Below are positions 1 through 5,151 of a DNA stretch of 5,151 nucleotides, in pieces (the first letter of the stretch is position 1; every line of letters starts with the position of its first letter). The stretch comes from Pseudomonadota bacterium (GTDB lineage Bacteria > Pseudomonadota > Gammaproteobacteria > Xanthomonadales > Xanthomonadaceae). The notes below the pieces were generated by a model that was not told the origin of the DNA, ran no database searches, and saw nothing but the letters and a program-made list of their open reading frames with translations. The position numbers and the translations under genes are program-made. The DNA is taken from contig JAEXTE010000184.1 of assembly GCA_023453655.1 (NCBI GenBank), positions 1 to 5,151 on the forward strand. The letters run 5' to 3'.

Positions 1-40
1 CCACAACGCAGCGTTGCGCGGGCGCGGACGGCCGGACCGG

Positions 41-46
41 TAAAAT
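41..46 (+). promoter_or_regulatory. Possible -10 promoter element (TAAAAT) upstream of folE2
   Basis: TAAAAT is a close match to the bacterial -10 consensus TATAAT and stands out as an A/T run in a very GC-rich stretch. It lies 28 bases before the GTG codon proposed as the folE2 start, so a transcript starting near 52-54 would have a short leader. The -35 side is weak: the only TTG-type hexamer, TTGCGC at 14-19, is 21 bases upstream, longer than the usual 16-18. No Zur-type operator, which controls folE2 in some bacteria, is visible in the bases available here, but the window starts too close to exclude one further upstream. Confidence 0.3.
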
Positions 47-74
47 GCCGCGTTTCCCCCTTGCTGGACCTGCC

Positions 75-992
75 GTGACCCAGACCCCTGCCCGGACCCT
101 GCCCGACGTTGCCGGCGACGCCGCCCGCGCCGCCCGCGCGCTCGACTGGGTGGGCATGGACCGCATCGCCCTGCCGCTGCGCATCGACGCCGGCGACCAG
201 GGCACGCAGCTGGTGCCGGCCTCGGTCGACGTGGCGGTGAACCTGCGCGACCCCGACGCGCGCGGCATCCACATGTCGCGCCTGTACCTGCGGCTGCAGG
301 ACGCGCTGTCGGCCGAAACGCCCGGCCACGCCATGCTGCGGCGGGTGCTGCAGGACTGCATCGAATCGCAGCAGGGCCTGTCCTCGCGCGCGCGCCTGGT
401 GGTCCGCTACGGCCACCTGCTGCGCCGCCCGGCCCTGGCCAGCGGCTACAGCGGCTGGAAGACCTATCCGGTCGAGCTGGCGGCGGAGCTGGACGATGGG
501 CATCTCTCGCTGGACCTGGCGTTCTCGGTTGAATATTCCAGTACCTGCCCGGCATCGGCGGCGCTGTCGCGGCAGCTGAACGCGCAGCGCTTCGCCGAGG
601 ATTTCGCGGGCTCCTCGCCGCTCACGACGATGACCGTGCACGACTGGCTGGCCTCGCCGCGCGGGCTGGCCGCCACGCCGCACGCGCAGCGCAGCCGCGC
701 GGACATCCGCCTGCGCCTGCGTCCGGCGTTCGACGCGGTCCCGCTGGCCGAACTGGTCGACGCGATCGAGGCTGCGCTGGGCACGCCGGTGCAGACCGCG
801 GTCAAGCGCGAGGACGAGCAGGCCTTCGCCGCGCTCAACGCCGCCAACCTGATGTTCTGCGAAGACGCCGCCCGCCGCGTTGCCGCGGCGCTGCAGGCCG
901 ATGCGCGGATCGAGCGCTTCGATGCGACCGTCTCGCATTTCGAGAGTCTTCACGCCCACGACGCCGTGGCCCGGGTCAGCTCCGGGCGCTGA
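75..992 (+). CDS. folE2: GTP cyclohydrolase FolE2 (GTP cyclohydrolase I, type IB)
   Basis: This cytoplasmic enzyme converts GTP to 7,8-dihydroneopterin triphosphate plus formate, the first step of tetrahydrofolate synthesis. It is the metal-flexible type IB enzyme, unrelated in sequence to classical zinc-dependent FolE. Numbering from the GTG start (305 aa), recognisable blocks are LPDVAG near 8-13, GIHMSRLY (64-71), SSTCPASAALSRQ (155-167) with the expected metal/catalytic Cys158, TPHAQRS (201-207), GTPVQTAVKREDEQAF (236-251) and HFESLHAHDAV (288-298). By comparison with characterised type IB enzymes, Cys158, His203, Glu248 and His293 are likely active-site or metal residues (inference). The second Cys of the frequent CPCS motif is Ala. 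The start is uncertain: an in-frame ATG at 45 adds ten residues, but it overlaps a TAAAAT -10-like element. The GTG at 75 has a weak GGA Shine-Dalgarno (66-68) six bases upstream and begins closer to the conserved region. The family call is firm. Confidence 0.93.
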   Translation: MTQTPARTLPDVAGDAARAARALDWVGMDRIALPLRIDAGDQGTQLVPASVDVAVNLRDPDARGIHMSRLYLRLQDALSAETPGHAMLRRVLQDCIESQQGLSSRARLVVRYGHLLRRPALASGYSGWKTYPVELAAELDDGHLSLDLAFSVEYSSTCPASAALSRQLNAQRFAEDFAGSSPLTTMTVHDWLASPRGLAATPHAQRSRADIRLRLRPAFDAVPLAELVDAIEAALGTPVQTAVKREDEQAFAALNAANLMFCEDAARRVAAALQADARIERFDATVSHFESLHAHDAVARVSSGR

Positions 993-993
993 A

Positions 994-1020
994 GCGGCGC
1001 AAACCGATGCCCTTCGCCGC
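994..1020 (+). other. Inverted repeat between folE2 and the diguanylate cyclase gene
   Basis: GCGGCG at 994-999 can pair with CGCCGC at 1015-1020 around a 15-base loop. It lies just after the folE2 stop codon in the 50-base gap. A second GC-only stem, GCCCGG (969-974) with CCGGGC (982-987) and a seven-base loop, overlaps the end of folE2. Neither is followed by a T tract, so an intrinsic terminator is not supported. In sequence this GC-rich, such stems also arise by chance. Confidence 0.15.
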
Positions 1021-1031
1021 GGCGTTGGGCT

Positions 1032-1035
1032 AGGA
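1032..1035 (+). promoter_or_regulatory. Ribosome binding site of the diguanylate cyclase gene
   Basis: AGGA lies seven bases before the ATG at 1043, a normal Shine-Dalgarno spacing. It supports this ATG over the next in-frame ATG (1082), which would cut off the positively charged start of the signal peptide. The surrounding TAGGAT also resembles a weak -10 element, but no -35 partner is seen. Confidence 0.5.
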
Positions 1036-1042
1036 TCGCGCC

Positions 1043-2719
1043 ATGGGGGATCCGGGGTTTCATCGGAGGTGGCGCAGCTGGATGCTGTGCCTGCTGTTGC
1101 TGTGTCCGTCTCTGGCGGCCGCGGCAGAACTGGTCGTGCGCGAGTTGCGCGACGATCCGCCCGCGGCCGAGGTGCTGGCCGGCCTGCACGATGCGCGGCT
1201 GCTGCCGCCCGAGCCGCAGCCGATGCTCCGCCAGCCCGGGCGCGAGGCGCAGTGGTGGCGGATCGAGGCCAGGCAGCCGGTTCCGGCCGACGACGCCCCG
1301 CAGCTGGTGATGCGCTCGCCGTTCCTGTACCGGGTCGAGGCCTGGCCGCCGGGCGCGCGGGCGCCAACCCGGCATTCGCTCTACGGCGAACACGCCGACG
1401 ACCGCTATTCGCATCGCGCGCTGGTGATCGCGCTGCCCGGGGGCATTCCCGCGGGACAGGCGGTCTGGCTGCGGGTGGAGTACCGATCGACCATGGCCTC
1501 GCCGCTGTCGGTGGAACCGCTCGACCAGGTCCATCGCGAGGACATGGTATTCATGGCCTGGCGCAGCCTGGTCCTGACCTGCCTGGCGGTCCTGGCGATC
1601 CTGGGGCTGGCGTTCTGGGGCGGGACCGGCGAGCGCAGCTACGGCTATTTCAGCGCGATGCTGGTCTGCGCCATCGGCTACCTCGCGTCGATCAGCGGCG
1701 ACCTGCGCTGGATGCCGGGGGCCGAAACGCTGTTCGGCAGCGGCCCGCAGGCCAACCGCATCATCGCCTGCCTGGGCGTGATGTTCAGCAACCTGTTCCA
1801 GGGCAGCTACCTCGACCTGCGGCGCAAGTCGCCGCTGTTCGACCGGCTGCTGCACGCGGGCACCGCGATCGCCGTGCTGGGCGTGATGCTCTCGCTGGGC
1901 AGCGGGCCGCTGCCGGCCAGGGTCGGCAACCTCGCGCTGCTGTACTCGGCGCTGGTGCTGCTGCTGGCCAGCGGCTGGCTGGCGCTGCGCGGCGAGCGCG
2001 CGGCGCGCGTGGTGCTGGTCTCCTGGAGCGCGCTGATGGTGTTCTGCGTGCTGGCCGCGGCGCACATGATGGGGCTGTGGGACGGGCCCAGCTGGCTCGG
2101 CCAGGGGCTGGCCGGGGCGTTCGCGCTCGCCAGCCTGCTGCTGGCGCTGGGCCTGTCGGACAAGCTGCTGCAGCTGCGCCGCGATCGCGACCACGCCAGT
2201 CGCCAGGCCACCATCGATCCGGTCACCAAGACCTTCAACCGCCACGGTATCGAGGAACGCCTGTTCCAGGCCGTCGAGCGCGCCCGCGCCCGCGACGAGC
2301 CTCTGTCGATCGCCTTCGTCGACGTGGACCGGTTCAAGGAAATCAACGACCGCCACGGCCACAGCATCGGCGACCAGTGCCTGCGCATCGTCTCCTGGCG
2401 GCTGCGCAACCAGCTGCGTCGCCAGGACGGGCTGGGCCGCTATGGCGGCGACGAATTCCTGGTGGTGCTGCCGGGGCACGATGCCCGCTCGGCCGGTCGG
2501 ATCGCCGAACGCATGCGCGTCTCGGTGAACTGCCGGCCGCTGTCGATGCCCGACGCCAGCATCCCGGTCACGCTGAGCATCGGCGTCGCCGAACTGGGCC
2601 CGGGCGAATCCATGTCGAGCCTGTTCGAGCGCGCCGATACCGCGCTGTACGCCAGCAAGTCGGCCGGTCGCGACCGTGCGACCGCGGCCGCTCCACCCGA
2701 AGGGCTCTGGACCACCTGA
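1043..2719 (+). CDS. Membrane diguanylate cyclase, 7TMR-DISM-like sensor with GGDEF domain
   Basis: It makes c-di-GMP from two GTP, the second messenger controlling biofilm, motility and surface behaviour, and is expected in the inner membrane. The 558-residue protein starts with a signal peptide (basic RRWRSW, hydrophobic core to about 28, AAA near the cleavage site). A periplasmic region follows (about 29-167), with a beta-rich pattern like the DISM extracellular sensor domains. About seven hydrophobic segments come next (roughly 171-193, 200-218, 238-255, 272-287, 297-315, 322-342, 355-374), then a short charged linker (375-389). The GGDEF domain (about 390-545) shows DPVTKTFNR (392-400), a loose form of the DxLTGLxNR motif, FVDVDRFKEINDRHGHSIGD (425-444) with metal/GTP-binding residues, and an intact GGDEF at 468-472. 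An RxxD inhibitory site (Arg459-Asp462) lies five residues before it, so an active, product-inhibited enzyme is predicted. No EAL domain is present. The domain call is firm; the sensor class is by layout and the signal is unknown. It likely shares a transcript with the next gene. Confidence 0.93.
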   Translation: MGDPGFHRRWRSWMLCLLLLCPSLAAAAELVVRELRDDPPAAEVLAGLHDARLLPPEPQPMLRQPGREAQWWRIEARQPVPADDAPQLVMRSPFLYRVEAWPPGARAPTRHSLYGEHADDRYSHRALVIALPGGIPAGQAVWLRVEYRSTMASPLSVEPLDQVHREDMVFMAWRSLVLTCLAVLAILGLAFWGGTGERSYGYFSAMLVCAIGYLASISGDLRWMPGAETLFGSGPQANRIIACLGVMFSNLFQGSYLDLRRKSPLFDRLLHAGTAIAVLGVMLSLGSGPLPARVGNLALLYSALVLLLASGWLALRGERAARVVLVSWSALMVFCVLAAAHMMGLWDGPSWLGQGLAGAFALASLLLALGLSDKLLQLRRDRDHASRQATIDPVTKTFNRHGIEERLFQAVERARARDEPLSIAFVDVDRFKEINDRHGHSIGDQCLRIVSWRLRNQLRRQDGLGRYGGDEFLVVLPGHDARSAGRIAERMRVSVNCRPLSMPDASIPVTLSIGVAELGPGESMSSLFERADTALYASKSAGRDRATAAAPPEGLWTT

Positions 2720-2724
2720 CCGAC

Positions 2725-2729
2725 AAGGA
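2725..2729 (+). promoter_or_regulatory. Ribosome binding site deciding a TTG start
   Basis: AAGGA lies in the 16-base gap after the diguanylate cyclase stop codon and six bases before the TTG at 2736. It is the best Shine-Dalgarno match in the window. It decides the start of the downstream hydrolase in favour of TTG, instead of the in-frame ATG at 2676, which lies inside the upstream gene. Confidence 0.7.
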
Positions 2730-2735
2730 CCCGCC

Positions 2736-3683
2736 TTGGACACGCCAGCCGATCCCGCCACCTCGCCCCTGCTGCCCGCCGACGCCCTGCGGACCGGCGA
2801 CGTCCTGCTGATGCTGGGGGAGGGCCCCTTGTCGGAGCTGATCGCCTGGGCCAGCGACGGGCCCTACAGCCATGCCGCGCTGGTGGCGGACGGGGGCGAC
2901 CTGATCGAGGCCGCGACCGCCGGCGTGCGCCGCTATCCGCTCGCCACGCGCCTGGCCGACCAGGCCAACTACCACTACATCGACGCGATGCGGATGCACG
3001 CGCCGCAGGGTCCGCTCGATCCGGCCGACGGCGCCGCCGTCCTGGCGAAGGCGGTCGCCCTGCTCGGCACGCCGTACCCGATCGACCAGCTCGCGCTGTT
3101 CGGCGCGATCATGGCCGTGCGCGGCAAGTGGCCCGCGCATCCCTGGGGACGCCTGCTGGTGCGCGTGGCGCTCGACCATGCCCTGCCGCAGGACACCGGC
3201 CGCATGGTCTGCAGCGAGGTGGTCTACCGCGCCTATGCCGAGTGCGCGGCGGCGCCGGAGGGCCGACTGGCGCCGGTGATCGTGGTGGGGCCGCGCGGCA
3301 CCGCGCCGTTCCCCGACATCGACTGGAAGGCCCTGTTCGACGAGATGTGGCCGCTGCTCCATCCCGAAGGCCAGGCGCGCCTGCAGCCGGCCAGGCTGCG
3401 GCTCAACGCCCTGCGCAGCGGCGAACTGGATGCGCTGCACGCCCAGATCGACGTGGTGCCCGAGATCGGCGATGAAGAACTGGAGTCGGCCCGGCAGAGG
3501 GTGCTCGGCCAGGCCGGGCTGGCGGCCGTCGCAGCAGCCGGGGAAGCGGTCATGCCTGATGGGGACGACACCGTGGTGCCCAACCCCAATCCGCGCCTGG
3601 TGTCGCCGCAGGACCTCGCAGCCTCGCCGAGCCTGTCGCTGCTGGGACGGCTGATGCAGCGCGCCGGCAGGACGGCTGGCTAG
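2736..3683 (+). CDS. YiiX/YebB-like permuted NlpC/P60 papain-fold hydrolase
   Basis: This 315-residue protein resembles the circularly permuted NlpC/P60 (YiiX/YaeF, C92-type) cysteine hydrolases, a group related to LRAT acyltransferases and thought to act on lipids, acyl groups or amide bonds. The substrate is unknown. The permuted order is visible. TGDVLLMLGEGPLSELIAWA (20-39) leads to YSHAALV (44-50) with the presumed catalytic His46, then DLIEAATAGV (55-64) with Glu58 as a candidate third polar residue. MVCSEVVYRAY (157-167) follows, with the presumed nucleophile Cys159. After the core, a region of about 120 residues ends in NPRLVSPQDLAASPSLSLLG, a motif often seen at the end of this family. 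No signal peptide or membrane segment is apparent, so it is predicted cytoplasmic unless exported another way. The TTG start is chosen for its AAGGA site. The gene follows the diguanylate cyclase by 16 bases and is probably co-transcribed. Fold call is good; the reaction is inferred only. Confidence 0.8.
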   Translation: MDTPADPATSPLLPADALRTGDVLLMLGEGPLSELIAWASDGPYSHAALVADGGDLIEAATAGVRRYPLATRLADQANYHYIDAMRMHAPQGPLDPADGAAVLAKAVALLGTPYPIDQLALFGAIMAVRGKWPAHPWGRLLVRVALDHALPQDTGRMVCSEVVYRAYAECAAAPEGRLAPVIVVGPRGTAPFPDIDWKALFDEMWPLLHPEGQARLQPARLRLNALRSGELDALHAQIDVVPEIGDEELESARQRVLGQAGLAAVAAAGEAVMPDGDDTVVPNPNPRLVSPQDLAASPSLSLLGRLMQRAGRTAG

Positions 3684-3689
3684 GGCGCT

Positions 3690-3716
3690 CCCGACGTTCG
3701 TCCCGGATTCGTCGGG
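3690..3716. other. Inverted repeat after the YiiX-like gene, possible transcript end
   Basis: CCCGACG (3690-3696) pairs perfectly with CGTCGGG (3710-3716) around a 13-base loop, starting seven bases after the hydrolase stop codon. The position suits a terminator or 3' stabilising hairpin for the + strand operon. No T run follows, so factor-independent termination is not supported. Confidence 0.3.
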
Positions 3717-3721
3717 GACCA

Positions 3722-3746
3722 GTGCATCGCTTCGTTTCGTGCATCG
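3722..3746. repeat. Short direct repeat GTGCATCG
   Basis: GTGCATCG occurs at 3722-3729 and again at 3739-3746, separated by nine bases, giving a 17-base period. It sits in the gap between the convergent genes. It could be a chance match or a degraded repeat; there is no flanking mobile gene and no third copy in the window. Confidence 0.3.
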
Positions 3747-3808
3747 GGCGCAATCCCCGGCGGACGGTCCGTTCCGCGCTCGAACAACGTGCCAGCCGCT
3801 GCCTCAGC

Positions 3809-3827
3809 TCCGTTCCGATGGAACGGG
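3809..3827. terminator. Possible bidirectional hairpin between convergent genes
   Basis: CCGTTCC (3810-3816) and GGAACGG (3820-3826) form a perfect seven-base stem with a three-base GAT loop, extended by one T-G pair at 3809/3827. It is the tightest inverted repeat seen in the intergenic gap. It lies between the ends of the two convergent units, where a shared terminator is expected. Neither side has a T tract, so it is at best a non-canonical or Rho-assisted end. It is 42 bases beyond the M23 stop codon. Confidence 0.35.
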
Positions 3828-3868
3828 TCGCCAGCGACGCACTTGCGGAACAGCGTCGGGGCAAGCGG

Positions 3869-4696
3869 TCAGTTGCCGCGTTCGAGCACCAGCTGCGGAT
3901 CGATCCGGACGTCGAACCAGCTCATCCCCCAGTGCAGGTGCGGCCCGGTCGACCGGCCCGTCGAACCTACCGCGGCGATCGCCTGGCCCTGTTCGACCCG
4001 GTCGCCGACCTGCACGTCGATACGCGACAGATGCAGGAAGTTGCTGCTGATGCCGTGGCCGTGGTCGATCAGCAGGGTGCCGCCGGTGAGATAGAGGTCC
4101 GGGTCGGCGAAGGTGACGATCCCCGCCGCAGGCGCGCGCACCGGCGTGCCGGCGGGCGCGGCGATGTCCATGCCCGAGTGCGGCGCGCCGGCCTTGCCGT
4201 TGTAGACGCGGGCGCGGCCGAAGCGCCCGCTGATCCGGCCTTCGACCGGACGCAGGAACGGTTTGGCGAAATCGGCGCGCGCATCGTCGCGCACCCGCGC
4301 CTCGGCCACGCGGGCCTGTTCGCGGCGGATGCGTTCGGCGATCGCGGGCGGCGGGTCCACCGTCCTGGGCGGCACCCCGTTGACGCGCTGCACCGGCCAG
4401 TCGCGCGCGTCCACGACGATGCTGGCGCGTTCGCGGCTGCCGTCGGGGCGGGTCACCTGCACCTGCAGCGGACCGCGTTCGTCGCGGCCGACGCCAAACA
4501 CCACGCTGCCGTAGCCGGTGGTGCGCAGCCGGCGTCCCGCATACTCCACCACGCTGCCCGGCGGCACCTTGCCGATCACCATCGCGCCCTGCTGAACGCG
4601 TGGCGGAAACACCACGCGGCTGTCGCCTGGCGCCTGCGCCACCGCCAGGCCCGCCGCGCACAGCAGCGCGGCCAGGCACCACGACAGGCGGCGCAT
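3869..4696 (-). CDS. M23 family metallopeptidase (LytM-type), secreted
   Basis: This 275-residue protein is a predicted zinc endopeptidase cutting peptide cross-bridges or stems of peptidoglycan in the periplasm. A signal peptide spans about 1-20 (MRRLSWCL start, hydrophobic core, AVA before QAP). Residues 25-110 form a beta-rich pre-domain ending in PVQRVNGVPP (101-110). A charged helical linker follows (117-145), then the LytM/M23 catalytic domain (about 150-270). All zinc and catalytic positions are present: His173 and Asp177 in HSGMD, His222 in FLHLS, and His253/His255 in GPHLHWG. GRISGRFG (153-160) and PAGTPVRAPAAGIV (181-194) are standard M23 framework, so an active enzyme is predicted, unlike degenerate EnvC/NlpD activators. 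The start ATG overlaps the stop of the upstream dihydroorotase gene by one base (TGATG) and no strong Shine-Dalgarno precedes it, so translation is probably coupled. The exact bond cleaved and any gene name cannot be read from the sequence. Confidence 0.92.
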   Translation of the reverse strand: MRRLSWCLAALLCAAGLAVAQAPGDSRVVFPPRVQQGAMVIGKVPPGSVVEYAGRRLRTTGYGSVVFGVGRDERGPLQVQVTRPDGSRERASIVVDARDWPVQRVNGVPPRTVDPPPAIAERIRREQARVAEARVRDDARADFAKPFLRPVEGRISGRFGRARVYNGKAGAPHSGMDIAAPAGTPVRAPAAGIVTFADPDLYLTGGTLLIDHGHGISSNFLHLSRIDVQVGDRVEQGQAIAAVGSTGRSTGPHLHWGMSWFDVRIDPQLVLERGN

Positions 4697-5151
4697 CAGC
4701 GGTCGAATTCCAGGCGGCGGCCCTGCGCGGTCCCTTCCAGCGCCTCTCCATTCCAGGCCAACATGCCGTTGACCCAAGTCGAGGCGATGCGCGAACGGAA
4801 GGTGGTGCCCTCGAAGGGCGACCAGCCGCACTTGGACAGCACCTGCTCGCGGCGCACGGTGAAGGGCGTGTCCTCGACCAGCACCAGGTCGGCGTAGTAG
4901 CCCTCGCGCAGGAAGCCGCGCTCCTTCACGTCGAACAGCTGCGCCGGGGCGTGGGCGAACTTCTGCACCACGCGCGCGGTGTCGAAATGACCCTCGTGCA
5001 CGCATTCGAGCGCCGCGACCAGGGCGAACTGCACCAGCGGCAGGCCACTGGGCGCGCGCACGTAGGGCTTCTGCTTCTCCTCCCAGGTATGCGGCGCGTG
5101 GTCGGTGGCCAGCACGTCGATCACGTCGTCGGCCAGCGCGGCCAGCAGCGC
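4696..5151 (-). CDS. pyrC: Dihydroorotase, C-terminal part (5' end beyond the window)
   Basis: Dihydroorotase reversibly cyclises N-carbamoyl-L-aspartate to L-dihydroorotate, the third step of de novo pyrimidine synthesis, in the cytoplasm. Only the last 151 residues are in the window; the frame stays open to the right edge, starting ALLAALADDVIDVLATDHAP, so the GTG at 5124 is internal and not a start. The family signature ATDHAPHTWEEK, containing the catalytic/metal-binding Asp, is intact, followed by APSGLPLVQF. The C-terminal part shows the usual KFAHAPAQLFDV, KERGFLREGYYADLVLVE and KCGWSPFEGTTF blocks of cyclic amidohydrolases (COG0044), with the final strand-forming STWVNGMLAWNGE. Retention of the DHAPH motif argues for a catalytic enzyme and against the inactive PyrC' partner of aspartate transcarbamoylase in pseudomonads, though the N-terminal HxH metal ligands are not visible. 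Related amidohydrolases (allantoinase, dihydropyrimidinase) are less likely. The stop codon overlaps the M23 gene start. Confidence 0.88.
   Translation of the reverse strand, partial: ALLAALADDVIDVLATDHAPHTWEEKQKPYVRAPSGLPLVQFALVAALECVHEGHFDTARVVQKFAHAPAQLFDVKERGFLREGYYADLVLVEDTPFTVRREQVLSKCGWSPFEGTTFRSRIASTWVNGMLAWNGEALEGTAQGRRLEFDR

Noticed and set aside
1015..1024. Perfect 10-base palindrome CGCCGCGGCG before the cyclase gene, considered as an operator
   Set aside because: It is made only of G and C in a very GC-rich genome, so chance is likely, and no known regulator site matches it.
2676..2735. ATG at 2676 as the start of the YiiX-like hydrolase
   Set aside because: It lies inside the cyclase gene, adds a Pro/Arg-rich tail with no family similarity, and ignores the AAGGA site placed for the TTG at 2736.
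950..2761. Long open frame on the - strand opposite the diguanylate cyclase gene (603 codons)
   Set aside because: Its translation is rich in Gln, Arg, Ala and Gly with low-complexity runs and no recognisable domain. Such antisense frames are expected opposite GC-rich genes, and the + strand frame has clear GGDEF and membrane features.
880..2811. 643-codon + strand open frame overlapping folE2, the cyclase and the hydrolase
   Set aside because: Arg/Gly/Ala-rich shadow frame with no domain; it overlaps three well-supported genes in another frame.
2568..3440. 290-codon - strand open frame opposite the YiiX-like gene
   Set aside because: His/Gln/Arg/Gly-rich composition typical of antisense shadows; the + strand frame has a Shine-Dalgarno and family motifs.
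3722..4897. 391-codon + strand open frame opposite the M23 and dihydroorotase genes
   Set aside because: Low-complexity His/Arg/Ala-rich translation; the - strand frames carry complete M23 and dihydroorotase signatures.
4697..5005. Upstream extension of the M23 frame to 5005
   Set aside because: It would overlap most of the visible dihydroorotase sequence and lacks a signal peptide. The ATG at 4696 gives a clean signal peptide and overlaps the dihydroorotase stop by only one base.

Overview
This is a GC-rich window (roughly 70% GC by eye) of ordinary, densely packed proteobacterial chromosome. Codon use (strong G/C third positions), the FolE2 variant, and a dihydroorotase gene overlapping an M23 peptidase gene point to the Xanthomonadaceae/Lysobacteraceae (Xanthomonas, Lysobacter or Luteimonas-like). 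That placement is inferred from family resemblance, not from a marker gene.

Layout. The left part reads on the + strand. It holds a FolE2-type GTP cyclohydrolase (75-992, with a possible promoter at its 5' end), then a membrane diguanylate cyclase with a 7TMR-DISM-like sensor and a GGDEF domain (1043-2719), then a permuted NlpC/P60 (YiiX-like) papain-fold hydrolase (TTG start, 2736-3683). The last two are 16 bases apart and look like one transcription unit. folE2 is only 50 bases upstream and could be co-transcribed. The right part reads on the - strand. It holds the C-terminal 151 residues of a dihydroorotase (5151-4696, 5' end outside the window) and an M23 metallopeptidase (4696-3869) whose start codon overlaps the dihydroorotase stop codon by one base. 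The two units converge on a 185-base gap (3684-3868) with two hairpin-forming inverted repeats and a short direct repeat.

How they fit together. folE2 and pyrC are housekeeping enzymes of folate/tetrahydropterin and pyrimidine synthesis. The diguanylate cyclase makes the second messenger c-di-GMP in response to an unknown periplasmic or membrane signal. The hydrolase next to it and the M23 peptidase suggest envelope-related roles, but nothing in the sequence proves a shared pathway.

I found no mobile element, CRISPR array, tRNA, rRNA or riboswitch, and no clearly new system. The most interesting points are the diguanylate cyclase/YiiX-like pairing, the start-site corrections (GTG for folE2, TTG for the hydrolase) and the TGATG coupling of the M23 gene to the dihydroorotase gene.
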